Position numbers and translations under genes: made by a program
Part shown: positions 35,838 to 47,070 of the stretch, piece by piece
How positions within the stretch are numbered: position 1 is the stretch's first letter
How the letters are laid out: the number at the start of each line of letters is the position of its first letter
Notes under the pieces: generated by a model
The model's input: the letters and a program-made list of their open reading frames with translations, nothing else
What the model was told of the DNA's origin: nothing
Databases searched by the model: none
Assembly (NCBI RefSeq): GCF_009909615.1
Contig: NZ_WWNE01000005.1
Location: forward strand, 434,334-498,333
Source of the DNA: Acidiluteibacter ferrifornacis
GTDB taxonomy: Bacteria > Bacteroidota > Bacteroidia > Flavobacteriales_E > Vicingaceae
DNA length: 64,000 nt
Reading direction: 5' to 3'

Positions 35838-37375
35838 GAATATTGCTTTTCCGCTTCTATCTGAATGTATTTCCTGGTTACTAGTGATACAAGCTGACGT
35901 TTGTAGTCATCTTGCAACCATTTTATATAGTTTTTAGTACTCTTTGTCAAGCAATAAGCATAACGTTTGGCTCTATTTTCGATGTCCTCTTCTAGTAAGT
36001 TTGCCAAACTTCGGGCTTCAAAAACATCGTTACTATTATCCAAACACATTTGAAGATGTTGTTCTAGAGATTTGTCTAACACGACTTTGGGGCGTTTTCC
36101 AGCAGACTGAGCCTTAGCATATTCATCCTCTATGTCCATGTCCACATCTTCTGAATTTGGGAATTGAGAACGAATTTCATCTGGCATTTTATATTTGAAA
36201 TTGCGCTCTATCTCTTCATCAGATGTAATATTCTCTAGATAAAAATCTGGAGATTTGAAGATGTCATGCCAATTAATAGGTGCATCCCACATCCCAAAAC
36301 GAAGGGCATTATTACCAAGATCAATGACCGTAAATTTCTTTTTATTTTTAATAACTCTACTTCCCCTACCGATCATCTGGTGGTAAAGGGTCAAAGATTT
36401 AGTAGCACGATTTAGAATGATGGTTTCTATAGTTGGTTCATCAAATCCTGTGGTCAAAATACCTACAGAGGTAAGAATGGCATCAGGTGTATTTTTAAAC
36501 CAATCTAGAATTTCTTTTCGTTCTTCTTCTTTGTGGGTATTATCTAAGTGACGTACATTGTATCCTGCCTTTTCAAATAGCAGATATACGTGTTTAGAGG
36601 TATTAATGCCGTTGTTAAAAATTAAGGTCTTCTTTCCTTTAGATTTATGTTCATAAGCATACAGCAACTTATCTAACATGGTAAAATTGGAATATAACAG
36701 TTCTGAAGATTTAACAGTGTAATCTCCATTAATTCCAACTTTTAAAGTACTTAAACTAACATCATAGCTGTATGTTTCTGCTTCAGCTAAAAAACCTTTC
36801 TTTATGAGCCCTGCTATAGAATGACCAACGATTAATTCGTGATACAAATGTTTCATTGGTAATTTGATATTCGAACTCAATGGTGTTGCGGTCACCCCAA
36901 GTACAATACTTTTTCCAAAGTAGTCGAATAACTTTCTAAACGAATTGTAGTGCGCTTCATCAATAATGACTAAACCAACATTTTGCATATCCATTACTTG
37001 GTCTTGCAAACGGTTGTTCAAGGTTTCAACCATGGCAACAAAACACATGAAATCATTATCATTCGGTAAAGATTTCACCTTGCTATTGATAATCATGTTT
37101 TTGACACCAATCTCAGACAATAGACTAGAGGTTTGATTACAGAGTTCTATACGGTGAGTTAGAATCAACACCTTCTTTTTGTTCTCTGCAATATACCTCT
37201 TCGCTATTTCTGCAAAAATTACTGTCTTCCCTCCTCCGGTTGGAAGTTGGTAGAGTAAATTGTGATTTTCAGGAAAGGAATTGAACTTTTCAAAAATTTT
37301 CTCGATTGCATCGTGTTGATAATCGTACAGTTTTTTACCGGTTTTCTTCTCATTGCTGTCATCCGACATGCCCAT
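35834..37375 (-). CDS. SF2 DEAD/DEAH-type helicase
   Basis: A 513-residue protein. Motifs: I LPTGGGKT, Ia LTHRIEL, II DEAH, III TATPLSS, V TTGFDEP and VI QMIGRGSRV. It belongs to the UvrB/Res-like superfamily 2 helicases common as single genes in Bacteroidota. There is no nuclease or methylase domain, and no restriction partner beside it, so a stand-alone DNA/RNA helicase role is more likely than restriction. Its 3' end overlaps the converging plus-strand gene by 4 bases. Confidence 0.88.
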   Translation of the reverse strand: MGMSDDSNEKKTGKKLYDYQHDAIEKIFEKFNSFPENHNLLYQLPTGGGKTVIFAEIAKRYIAENKKKVLILTHRIELCNQTSSLLSEIGVKNMIINSKVKSLPNDNDFMCFVAMVETLNNRLQDQVMDMQNVGLVIIDEAHYNSFRKLFDYFGKSIVLGVTATPLSSNIKLPMKHLYHELIVGHSIAGLIKKGFLAEAETYSYDVSLSTLKVGINGDYTVKSSELLYSNFTMLDKLLYAYEHKSKGKKTLIFNNGINTSKHVYLLFEKAGYNVRHLDNTHKEEERKEILDWFKNTPDAILTSVGILTTGFDEPTIETIILNRATKSLTLYHQMIGRGSRVIKNKKKFTVIDLGNNALRFGMWDAPINWHDIFKSPDFYLENITSDEEIERNFKYKMPDEIRSQFPNSEDVDMDIEDEYAKAQSAGKRPKVVLDKSLEQHLQMCLDNSNDVFEARSLANLLEEDIENRAKRYAYCLTKSTKNYIKWLQDDYKRQLVSLVTRKYIQIEAEKQYS

Positions 37376-37600
37376 ATACAGTCTCCTTCTTTGTTAATCC
37401 TTACTAATCTTATATTTTGCCTTATTCAAAAAAAGGCTGTACAAAGTTAGGGCTTAAAAAGGGTTTAGTCCACTATTTACGGTATTTTTTTGGAAAGTTT
37501 TAAAATTGAGACGAGACCAATTACTATGCATGCTTAATAAATGGACGATTAGCACTCCTTTATTAGAAAAAAATATAAAAACCAATTAAACCGTAAAAGG

Positions 37601-38116
37601 TTAAAGTGGCAATTCGCTATAAGAATCTTCAAATTCAAAATAATTTTCCCATCCTTGCCCTTGAGCATCCAAAAGAATCTGATGTATCCTTTTTGCAAAA
37701 TTAGTTGTGATTCCGTTTTTGATTACAAAACCAATCAATTCATTATAAGACTTCAACATACTTTTGTAAAAGGCCGATGCCACTACTTTTTTCTCTGCGC
37801 AATATAACTGAGCTACCTCAATATTATAACACATCAGGTCTGCAATTAACGTAGGATCCATTCCCAATTGTAGAAAATGTTGAATACTTTTCTGAGCAAT
37901 CGATCTTCTTGCTTTTGCTTTCCGTTTGGTATTCGGGAAGTATTCCTTATATATTTTACCTTTTGCTGCATCAATTAGTTGACGTTCTTTAGGGTTGAAT
38001 GAGAAATCATAATAAACTTTAACAGCCTTGAATTTATCATAAAGTTCTATTATTTCAGCCTCCAATTGAGCTTTTTTCAATCCTTTGAGGTGGATTTTTA
38101 ATTCTCTTTTTGACAT
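37601..38116 (-). CDS. Conserved hypothetical protein resembling DUF6155
   Basis: The start MSKRELKIHLKGLKKAQLE at 38116 avoids overlap with the gene upstream. It has about 171 residues, all-helical and basic in the first half. It resembles DUF6155 proteins of Bacteroidota (basic start with two-residue hydrophobic spacing and the FKAVKVYYDFSFNP segment), a family of unknown function; I am moderately sure of the name. It follows the DUF3820 gene with a 7-base gap. Confidence 0.6.
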   Translation of the reverse strand: MSKRELKIHLKGLKKAQLEAEIIELYDKFKAVKVYYDFSFNPKERQLIDAAKGKIYKEYFPNTKRKAKARRSIAQKSIQHFLQLGMDPTLIADLMCYNIEVAQLYCAEKKVVASAFYKSMLKSYNELIGFVIKNGITTNFAKRIHQILLDAQGQGWENYFEFEDSYSELPL

Positions 38117-38123
38117 ACTGTAA

Positions 38124-38348
38124 TCAATTATGCTTTCGTAATGGATCCAAAAGATACTCCAATCCATTCAGTTTAATTTCATAAATAGTAGACAACAGTT
38201 CACCCAATTTCCCTTTTGGAAATCCTTTGGAATGATACCATACTAGGTACGGTTCTGGTAAATCACACAATAATCGGCCTTTATATTTGCCGTAAGGCAT
38301 TTGTGTGGTGACTAGGAGCTTTAAGGGATGTGGTTGAGCAGCAGTCAT
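38124..38348 (-). CDS. DUF3820 small protein
   Basis: A 74-residue protein with MPYGKYKGRLLCDLPEPYLVWY, the DUF3820 signature seen also in quorum-linked and exonuclease-associated proteins. No membrane segment. It is co-transcribed with the next gene. Function unknown; the motif is thought to be a compact protein- or nucleic-acid-binding fold. Confidence 0.85.
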   Translation of the reverse strand: MTAAQPHPLKLLVTTQMPYGKYKGRLLCDLPEPYLVWYHSKGFPKGKLGELLSTIYEIKLNGLEYLLDPLRKHN

Positions 38349-38403
38349 AAAGATTTCGATAGATAGATTTTAATGAAAAGTAAATATACCACATTATCCT
38401 CCT

Positions 38404-38411
38404 TAACTTTG
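38404..38411 (+). promoter_or_regulatory. Candidate -7 box of a nearly leaderless helicase transcript
   Basis: TAACTTTG fits TAnnTTTG and ends 4 bases before the ATG at 38416. If functional, the transcript would be leaderless. No TTTG -33 box at 19 bases is evident. Confidence 0.35.
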
Positions 38412-38415
38412 CAAC

Positions 38416-39741
38416 ATGCAAAAACTATCTCCAACATTGATCGATCGGCTGAATTATTTAGGAGTTTCCTCCCTTAATAAAATGCAAGAGGCCAGTATGG
38501 AAGCCCTGAGTAAAAATAATAATCTATTGTTGCTTTCGCCAACAGGAACAGGAAAAACATTGGCTTTTTTGTTGCCTTTATTGGATAAAATAGCACTAGA
38601 CTCAAACATGAATCAAGCTATTATAATAGCGCCTAGCAGGGAATTGGCCATTCAAATAAATGATGTATTCAAGTCCTTACAAACAAAGGTACACTCTACC
38701 TTATGTTACGGTGGACATTCCATTGACACAGAAATTAAAAATCTTTCGTCATCACCCCAATTAATCATTGGTACTCCCGGACGGATTGTTGATCATATTA
38801 AACACGACAGAATTTCTCCTCAATTTGTCCATACTTTAATTCTGGACGAATTTGACAAATCCTTAGAAGTCGGCTTTGAAGAAGAAATGAGAGTAATCGT
38901 TGAGCAATGCACAAAATTGAAAAATAGAGTGTTGTGTTCAGCTACTAATGCAGTAAGAATTCCTGATTTTGTTGGCTTTGATAAATACAAAGAGTTGGAC
39001 TTTATTAATCAAAGTCAAACTAATGAAAATGTGGTACTAAAACGTGTAATTTCTCCTGATAAGGATAAGTTAGAAACACTTGACCATTTGCTAAGAAATA
39101 TAGGAAATAAGTCAACTTTGGTTTTTTGTAATCACAGAGAATCGTTAGAAAGGGTTCGAGAGTATTTAGATGATCAAGGGTTTGTTGCTGAAATTTTTCA
39201 TGGAAAGTTAGAGCAAAACTATAGAGAATCGGCTTTAATCAAATTTCGAAATAAGAGTTGTAATATACTAATTGCAACCGACCTAGCAGCGAGAGGTATA
39301 GATGTCGATGAATTGGAATTCATTGTCCACTATCATATTCCCAAAAAATTAGAAGAGTTTACTCATAGGAACGGCCGAACAGCGCGGATGAATGCTTCTG
39401 GAACAATCATTTTGTTACAATCAGAACAAGAAGTCCTACCAGATTATATTATTGATGAAATTGATGTTTGGGAAATCGACCGTAAGTTAGAAGATATAGT
39501 TGATCCTCTTTGGGAAACGCTTTTCATTGGGGCAGGCAAAAAAGAAAAAGTCAACAAAATTGACATTGTCGGATTTCTAACCAACCAAGGGAAGTTAAAA
39601 AAGAATGATATTGGATTAATAACTGTCAAAGACCATTTTAGCTATGTAGCTGTAAAAAGAGATGGAATTGTATCCTTGATTAAGAAAATTCGAAACGAAA
39701 AAATTAAGAAACAAAAAATCAAAATAGAAATAGCCAAATGA
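38416..39741 (+). CDS. Divergent DEAD-box-like RNA helicase
   Basis: A 441-residue protein. Motif I SPTGTGKT, motif Ia APSRELA, TPGRIVD, motif II DEFD instead of DEAD, SAT, ATDLAARGIDVDEL, and motif VI HRNGRTAR instead of HRxGRTGR. The C-terminal 100 residues resemble the DbpA-like RNA-binding domain (VNKIDIVGFLTNQGKLKKNDIGLI). It is translationally coupled by a 4-base overlap to the S1-like protein that follows, suggesting they act on the same RNA. Confidence 0.9.
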   Translation: MQKLSPTLIDRLNYLGVSSLNKMQEASMEALSKNNNLLLLSPTGTGKTLAFLLPLLDKIALDSNMNQAIIIAPSRELAIQINDVFKSLQTKVHSTLCYGGHSIDTEIKNLSSSPQLIIGTPGRIVDHIKHDRISPQFVHTLILDEFDKSLEVGFEEEMRVIVEQCTKLKNRVLCSATNAVRIPDFVGFDKYKELDFINQSQTNENVVLKRVISPDKDKLETLDHLLRNIGNKSTLVFCNHRESLERVREYLDDQGFVAEIFHGKLEQNYRESALIKFRNKSCNILIATDLAARGIDVDELEFIVHYHIPKKLEEFTHRNGRTARMNASGTIILLQSEQEVLPDYIIDEIDVWEIDRKLEDIVDPLWETLFIGAGKKEKVNKIDIVGFLTNQGKLKKNDIGLITVKDHFSYVAVKRDGIVSLIKKIRNEKIKKQKIKIEIAK

Positions 39742-40571
39742 TTGAGTTAGGAAAATACAATACGCTCAGAGCAGACCGAAATACAGAACCTGGAGTTTAT
39801 CTAGAGGATGAGTTAGGTGAAGCCGTCTTGCTTCCCCACAAGTATGTGCCTTTAACACTCCGTTTAGGCGATATGGTAAAGGTCTTTATTTATGCCGATA
39901 ATGAGAACAGACTAATTGCTACCACACTCACTCCAAGTATGTGTTTACACGAATTTGGCTTATTGAAAGTCAATTCAATCACTAATTATGGCGCATTTGC
40001 TGAATGGGGTGTAGCAAAAGACTTATTGATTCCGCTGAAAGAGCAAGCCAAAAAACTACAAGAAGGACAGACTACAATCGGCTATTTGTTTATTGATGAA
40101 GTTACTGGGCGATTGACCGCCTCCACTAAACTTTCAAGATATATGAGCACTGAAAAACCTGATTTGAGAGTTGGGGATGAAGTGGATATAATGGTAGCAG
40201 ATGGAACAGATTTGGGAGTTCAAGTTATTGTGAATAATGCACATTGGGGAATGATATACGATGATGACATTATTGAACCTCTGCTAAGAGGCAGTCGTCA
40301 TAAAGCTTATGTTAGAAAAGTCAGAACGGACAATAAATTAGATATTGCTTTAGAAAAAGATGGTTATCAAAAAGTAGAACCCAATGCACAGCGTATTCTT
40401 GATACACTTAAAGCCAATAATGGGGTCTTAAACCTATCTGACAAATCAGATCCTGAAGACATTAGAGATCAAGTATTGATGAGTAAAAAGACCTTTAAAA
40501 AAGCAATTGGGATGCTTTATCGTGAAAAGCGAATTACCATTGAGGGCGATTGTATCAAACTGGTTGATTAA
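39738..40571 (+). CDS. S1-domain RNA-binding protein, CvfB-like
   Basis: A 277-residue protein with tandem S1-like domains (GLLKVNSITNYGAFAEWGVAKDLLIP in the second) and a C-terminal winged-helix region (SDPEDIRDQVLMSKKTFKKAIGMLYREKRI). This is the CvfB/YitL family layout. It binds RNA and may affect ribosome or mRNA function. The ATG overlaps the helicase TGA by 4 bases. A strong terminator follows. Confidence 0.9.
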   Translation: MIELGKYNTLRADRNTEPGVYLEDELGEAVLLPHKYVPLTLRLGDMVKVFIYADNENRLIATTLTPSMCLHEFGLLKVNSITNYGAFAEWGVAKDLLIPLKEQAKKLQEGQTTIGYLFIDEVTGRLTASTKLSRYMSTEKPDLRVGDEVDIMVADGTDLGVQVIVNNAHWGMIYDDDIIEPLLRGSRHKAYVRKVRTDNKLDIALEKDGYQKVEPNAQRILDTLKANNGVLNLSDKSDPEDIRDQVLMSKKTFKKAIGMLYREKRITIEGDCIKLVD

Positions 40572-40584
40572 TCATTTTTATCTC

Positions 40585-40627
40585 AAAAAAAAGCCCTTCC
40601 GGAATATCAATCGGAAGGGCTTTTTTA
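40585..40627. terminator. Bidirectional intrinsic terminator
   Basis: Stem AAGCCCTTCCG/CGGAAGGGCTT with a 10-base loop, flanked by A and T runs. It ends the helicase-S1 unit and the converging DUF2130 gene. Confidence 0.85.
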
Positions 40628-40655
40628 TGCTTAATTGGAAGTCATTTTAATGAAA

Positions 40656-41939
40656 CTAATTAAAATCTAAAGTTTCTTGATCATCGTCTTCTTCACTACC
40701 TGGCAATTCTAAAGCTTTTACTGTTCCGATTGCATTTCCAGCAATACCTTTAATAGAACCATACATATCAATGGTATTGGTTACTACTTTTTCAATTTGT
40801 TTTTCTCGACTTTTCCATATTCTTTGCATGCTTCGTTTTTCTGACTCTAAATCATTTTTCATCGTAGTAAAACCTTCAACTATTGCTTCAATTTGAAGCT
40901 TGAAAGAATTGCTAGTCAAGAAGTCATACAGCATTCCCATCTTATCACCTTTATTCTCTTGAGAAGCCACAGCAGCACTTAATCGTATAATAGATTCTCT
41001 TAAAACATTCGATAATCCTTTGAACTCCTCAAAGGTACAAATCCAAATACCATCTTTCATCCCCAAACGATCCATATCTGAGGGCATTACTTCTGTTACC
41101 AATACCCCAATGTCTGCACCCTTTTCACGAATATCTGCCTTAAACTTTTCTATCCATGTAGGTTGAAAATCCTTGGTACGTTTACTTTCATAACAGATTC
41201 TACCGCAGTTTGCTTTGCTTCTAGTGTTTACCACTTGAACACAATCAGCACCTCTAGCTCCTTTCTTTATTTCTTCGATAGTATCCAATGGAAAGGTTGC
41301 TTGGAGCCATTCTTCTATAGCTAACTCTTGTACTTCACCTTGCAATTGCATCGACCCTTGCTCCTGCTTTCTTTTCATTTCTTCGGTGAGCTTCTTTTGA
41401 TCCTCTAATTGCTTTTGAAGTTCTTTAATAGCTAACTGATTACGCTCTTCCTCTGCTCTTCTTATTTTGTCTTTTTCTGCCAGGATCTGCTGATTAAATT
41501 TCTTTTCAGCAGCCATCTCTATCTCCTCCTTTAGCTCTAGTTTCTCACGCTTCAACCGCTCTAAATCAGCTTGTAACTTATTGTACTCTCTTAATTTTTC
41601 AGATTTCTCTTTCAGCTCAGATTGCATGGACTTCAGTTGTTCTGAATTTTCCTCCGCCAATTGCTTTTTTAGCTTTTCATTGAGTAGAGAACGCTCCTCT
41701 TTAAGTTTAGATTCTAAACGCTCTTTAAATAATTCATTTTCTCTTTTTTTAGCTTCTTCAAACTGACGTTTTTGCTCTTCAAACTTTTCAGCATCAGCTG
41801 CTTGTTTTCGTTGAGCTTCCTGTAATTGAGCATCGAACTTTTTCTTTAGATCACCTTCTAATTGGTGATATAAAATTTGATTCACATCAATAGACGTATG
41901 ACAATTAGGACATTCTACTTTTGTTTGTTGTTCCATCAT
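40656..41939 (-). CDS. DUF2130 coiled-coil protein
   Basis: A 427-residue protein. It starts with one CPNCHTSIDV motif, then a long Glu/Lys/Gln coiled coil (residues about 30-205), then the DUF2130 domain (QGEVQELAIEEWLQATFP ... GADCVQVVN ... CGRICYESKRTKDFQPTWIEKFK). That part resembles a PD-(D/E)xK nuclease-like core (E, D and ExK). The biochemical function of the family is unsettled. Cytosolic; monocistronic. Confidence 0.88.
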   Translation of the reverse strand: MMEQQTKVECPNCHTSIDVNQILYHQLEGDLKKKFDAQLQEAQRKQAADAEKFEEQKRQFEEAKKRENELFKERLESKLKEERSLLNEKLKKQLAEENSEQLKSMQSELKEKSEKLREYNKLQADLERLKREKLELKEEIEMAAEKKFNQQILAEKDKIRRAEEERNQLAIKELQKQLEDQKKLTEEMKRKQEQGSMQLQGEVQELAIEEWLQATFPLDTIEEIKKGARGADCVQVVNTRSKANCGRICYESKRTKDFQPTWIEKFKADIREKGADIGVLVTEVMPSDMDRLGMKDGIWICTFEEFKGLSNVLRESIIRLSAAVASQENKGDKMGMLYDFLTSNSFKLQIEAIVEGFTTMKNDLESEKRSMQRIWKSREKQIEKVVTNTIDMYGSIKGIAGNAIGTVKALELPGSEEDDDQETLDFN

Positions 41940-41985
41940 TTTTATATTAGAGGGTATTTTTAAGACAACACTAATCTACTTTTTT

Positions 41986-42750
41986 CTACTGAAATATATC
42001 ATTCAAAACACCTGCTAACCTGATTCCTCCTTTCAATAATTGCTCTTGAACCAGCTCCCAGAATTGATAAGAATATTCGTAGCCAATTTTCTCCAACCCA
42101 TTTTCAGGGTAAATCGTTTCACGAATTGTCGCCGATTCATTAGCCCATTGTGCAGCGGATAGGCCTTGCCATTCTTTCACTTTTATTGGTGTAACGAAAT
42201 CAATGCTCTCCACTATTTCGGTATAACTCAACTGTTTTCCTTCTATTAGTTCACTATCCCAGATGCGATGCAAGTTACTATTGCTATAGAACCATTTGAT
42301 TTTATAATCATTGCCTCCTCTATCTAAGCCATTTCCTACATGCAATGGTTGATGAATATCACCCACTAAATGAATTAAGAATCGCAATGCCTCTTTTTTA
42401 TCTGCCATAGAAGAAGATTCATTCTTTAGTAGCTCTTTCATGTCTTCAATTTTCTGAACCACTTCCCCCTCTTTACTTTTTTCAGATTCTTCATAAGTCT
42501 TTCCTGTTGGAACTGTTGTGTAATGCCAGGCATGAGTATGATCGTAAGCTTCATCACTTTTAACATCGTCCATCCACGTGGAAGCTATCGCTATACTTTC
42601 GTTACCGAGTATCCTCTGAACTTCTAATTTAGCTTTTGGAGATAAATGGTTTTCAGCTATCTTTCCTACAACTCGATGACCAATCTGCCCCCAAGCAAAA
42701 ACTGCCGTAGAACACAATAATAAAGCTGTTGAGATTATAATTTTATTCAT
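41986..42750 (-). CDS. S1/P1-type zinc nuclease
   Basis: A 254-residue protein with signal peptide IISTALLLCSTAVFA. The mature protein begins WGQIGHR: the N-terminal Trp and following His are trinuclear-zinc ligands in S1/P1 nucleases. Further ligand motifs are present: WMDDV, DHTHAWHY, HLVGDIHQPLH and LHRIWDSELI. It degrades extracellular single-stranded nucleic acid or 3'-nucleotides in the periplasm or medium. The length is normal. Confidence 0.93.
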   Translation of the reverse strand: MNKIIISTALLLCSTAVFAWGQIGHRVVGKIAENHLSPKAKLEVQRILGNESIAIASTWMDDVKSDEAYDHTHAWHYTTVPTGKTYEESEKSKEGEVVQKIEDMKELLKNESSSMADKKEALRFLIHLVGDIHQPLHVGNGLDRGGNDYKIKWFYSNSNLHRIWDSELIEGKQLSYTEIVESIDFVTPIKVKEWQGLSAAQWANESATIRETIYPENGLEKIGYEYSYQFWELVQEQLLKGGIRLAGVLNDIFQ

Positions 42751-42954
42751 TTTATAAGAGTTTGGTTAAAACGTTTTCAAAGGTACCCTCCTTTTAGAAA
42801 CCAAGCTGAATAAATATATCAAGTTTATCAACAAAGAATGTTATTACGTTGCTTATAAATCAATAATTCAAAATAATACGACAATTACCGTATATCAGTA
42901 ATACAATATCTTTTAGATGTTTGTAATATCATTAACTAATAAAAATCAAATACT

Positions 42955-43686
42955 ATGAAAACTAAAATTTTAACAGGAGCTTTAATCGCGATGATGTGTT
43001 TTACTGCTTGTGAGAAAGATGATGAAGTTAAACCTGAAACTCCAGCTCCTACACCAACTCCTAAAAATGAAACAGCCTCTTCAAATCCAGTACCAGATGA
43101 TGCATACGGCGTACTAGTGGCTGTAAACTCCAAATCAGGCTCGGGTATTTTTTCAGTAAATATAGGTACAGGTGTGGCATTATTTTTTGAAGACTCAGTA
43201 TTGGTTTCTGCAGGAAAGGTAAGTGTAAACTCTACTGAATTAACTCGATCTGCAGGAAATTCTTATTATTCTACCCCAGGTTTTGCAAACCCTAATGGAA
43301 TTGATTTTTCAACAGATAGAGATTGGACTGTAGAAGGAGGAAATGGAGTTCCAGCAATAAGTTATAATAACAATAGGTCTATGCCAACAGTTGGCGAGAA
43401 CACTTCTCCTGAAAATGTAAGTAGAAGTTCGTCTTATACTGTATCAGCAAGCGCTGTTTCGGGAGCAGATTCTGTAATATTTATAGTTGGAAGCCTATCA
43501 TACACCGCTGCTGGAAATGTAACTAGTCACACCTTTACTGCAGATGAAATAGCTGAAAATTTAGAAAATGGAGAGGCTGCTGCTATGGTTGTTCCATATA
43601 ACATGAATGCTAGAAGTTACTCCAACAAGAAATACTACTTCATTAATGAAGCTGTTACTACTAAAATTGTGAATGTTAGCGAGTAA
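42955..43686 (+). CDS. Lipoprotein of unknown function
   Basis: A 243-residue protein with lipobox CFTAC (Cys near residue 19), followed by an acidic/Pro linker (EKDDEVKPETPAPTPTPKNE) typical of outer-membrane surface lipoproteins. The rest is Ser/Thr/Asn-rich beta structure without recognisable motif. It is followed by a terminator and is monocistronic. Confidence 0.75.
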   Translation: MKTKILTGALIAMMCFTACEKDDEVKPETPAPTPTPKNETASSNPVPDDAYGVLVAVNSKSGSGIFSVNIGTGVALFFEDSVLVSAGKVSVNSTELTRSAGNSYYSTPGFANPNGIDFSTDRDWTVEGGNGVPAISYNNNRSMPTVGENTSPENVSRSSSYTVSASAVSGADSVIFIVGSLSYTAAGNVTSHTFTADEIAENLENGEAAAMVVPYNMNARSYSNKKYYFINEAVTTKIVNVSE

Positions 43687-43725
43687 CAAATTAGTGGATA
43701 TTGATTTAGGTTTTCTTTTAGGTGA

Positions 43726-43770
43726 TGATCGCCCCTTATTTGCTTCTGCGAATTGGGGCGATCACTTTTT
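43726..43770 (+). terminator. Intrinsic terminator
   Basis: Stem TGATCGCCCC/GGGGCGATCA with a T tail, 40 bases after the lipoprotein stop. The converging thioesterase gene ends just beyond it. Confidence 0.85.
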
Positions 43771-43778
43771 GAATAAAC

Positions 43779-44183
43779 TTATCTTTTTATCCTAGTCTGC
43801 TCTAATCGGTCATTGATATATTCAATTTCCGTTTTACCATGAGGTTTCGGGTGTCCATGATCACCTAAATTAACCATCACTATTGTATTGATTGCAATAA
43901 TTTCTTGTCGCGTCTCCATATTTCTAACTTCACATCTCAAGGTCAAAGATGTTTTGCCAAACTTTACTGGCTCTAGACCAATCTCAAGTATATCCCCTTG
44001 CTTAGGAGAGTTAATAAAATTGATTTCAGACATAAATTTGGTTACTACCTTGTGATTGTCCAATTGAATAATCGCATATAAGGCTGCTTCTTCATCAATC
44101 CATTGTAGTAAACGCCCCCCAAAAAGTGAATTGTTAGGATTTAAATCTTCTGGTTTTACCCACTTTCTTGTGTGAAATTTCAT
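43779..44183 (-). CDS. Hotdog-fold acyl-CoA thioesterase
   Basis: A 134-residue protein. The pattern NPNNSLFGGRLLQWIDEEAA with an N-terminal Asn/Asp-type active site and the central strand EVRNMETRQEIIAINTIVMV fits the YciA/BACH acyl-CoA hydrolase branch. It hydrolyses acyl-CoA thioesters in the cytoplasm. Divergent from the universal stress gene, sharing the short intergenic promoter region. Confidence 0.88.
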   Translation of the reverse strand: MKFHTRKWVKPEDLNPNNSLFGGRLLQWIDEEAALYAIIQLDNHKVVTKFMSEINFINSPKQGDILEIGLEPVKFGKTSLTLRCEVRNMETRQEIIAINTIVMVNLGDHGHPKPHGKTEIEYINDRLEQTRIKR

Positions 44184-44248
44184 TGATTATGTTTTTTTAA
44201 AATCTTAATTTTAATGCAAATTTACAATCCAAACTTAACAAAACGACT

Positions 44249-44695
44249 ATGAAAAATATATTGGTGGCTATTGAAGTGAATAATACTGCATTAATGAATA
44301 GAATGTTAGACGCTGCAGCTCAAATGTCTAAAGCTTTTAATTCTAAATGTTGGTTAATTCAAATAGCAGCACCTGACCCTGATTTTGTTGGGTATGAAGT
44401 AGGGCCACAATATATTCGGGATTTTAAAGCAGAAGAGCTTAGAGAAGTGCATCGTGCAGTGCAAACCCAAACAGAACTTCTAAAAACGAAAGGAGTTGAT
44501 GCTGAAGGCCTAATGATACAAGGCCCCACTGAAGAAATGATACTCGAAGAAGTCGATAAGTTGAACATTGAGCTTTTAATCTTAGGAAATAAAAACCACG
44601 GTTTACTTCATTCTATTTTTATTGGTAGTGTAACCGATGATTTAATCCAAGAAGCTAAAATTCCAATCTTATTAATACCCGGCGAGGAAGATTAA
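44249..44695 (+). CDS. Universal stress protein family (UspA)
   Basis: A 148-residue single-domain protein. It starts KNILVAIEVNN and has the nucleotide-binding glycine pattern LLILGNKNHGLLHSIFIGSV and LIPG at the end, as in ATP-binding UspA. Probably a dimeric cytosolic stress protein. No operon partner is evident. Confidence 0.88.
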   Translation: MKNILVAIEVNNTALMNRMLDAAAQMSKAFNSKCWLIQIAAPDPDFVGYEVGPQYIRDFKAEELREVHRAVQTQTELLKTKGVDAEGLMIQGPTEEMILEEVDKLNIELLILGNKNHGLLHSIFIGSVTDDLIQEAKIPILLIPGEED

Positions 44696-44735
44696 TACCA
44701 TTCGTCAATCAATTCAACCATTTTTATCATCTTGA

Positions 44736-46442
<1,707 letters not shown>

Positions 46443-46468
46443 GAATATTCTTTTTTCATTAGTGAAGA

Positions 46469-46510
46469 ACCCTTTTATCGATTGTTTAAACAATTGGTAA
46501 GAGGGTTTTA
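46469..46510 (+). terminator. Terminator of the ABC-F gene
   Basis: Stem AACCCTTTTA / TAAGAGGGTT (one wobble) plus an inner ATTG/CAAT pair, with a short T tail, 27 bases past the stop. Confidence 0.6.
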
Positions 46511-46533
46511 TAATTATATCTATTTATATTTGA

Positions 46534-46950
46534 ATGAAACATTTTTTTAATAAATTGAATGTGTCGATGAAAAAGAAAAGAGCGATTCATATTCTCCTAA
46601 CAATTTTAGCAGCCTTACTCCTTTTACATACACTCATCTACTTAGAAATCATACCCTTCGATAAGGTGTGGGCCGGCAAACTCAAAACAGTTGAAGAAAT
46701 GAGAACATTTGAACTGTTCTCGATTCTAATGAATATTTTTATGCTTGCTATTCTTTATATTAAACTCCAGCTATTAAAGAATAATAGAACAAATCGGATA
46801 ATTGATATTTTTATTTGGCTTTTTGCCTTATTTTTTGCTTTAAATACTATTGGTAATCTTTTTTCCAAGAATATATTGGAATTAATTTTTGGAACATTCC
46901 TTACCTCAACATCTGGTATACTTTGTTTCATTATCGCAAGAAAACATTAA
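46534..46950 (+). CDS. Small four-helix membrane protein
   Basis: A protein of 138 residues (or 127 if translation starts at the Met at 46567). Four hydrophobic spans: AIHILLTILAALLLLHTLIY, LFSILMNIFMLAILYIKL, IIDIFIWLFALFFALNTIG and LELIFGTFLTSTSGILCFII. It resembles conserved inner-membrane proteins without assigned role. The immediate neighbours do not suggest a role. Confidence 0.65.
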   Translation: MKHFFNKLNVSMKKKRAIHILLTILAALLLLHTLIYLEIIPFDKVWAGKLKTVEEMRTFELFSILMNIFMLAILYIKLQLLKNNRTNRIIDIFIWLFALFFALNTIGNLFSKNILELIFGTFLTSTSGILCFIIARKH

Positions 46951-47070
46951 TGCAATTCACGTTGTCCACACTCAAATACAACTAAGAATAGTTGAAATCC
47001 GATTCTTTTACATTTTCTTGAAGATCAAATTTCATTCCTTCCTCCTCTCTAATTTTTGTATTTTTATCTT

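Noticed and set aside
35834-37375. Restriction-system helicase (type III Res or DISARM)
   Set aside because: No nuclease domain, methyltransferase or other restriction partner nearby.
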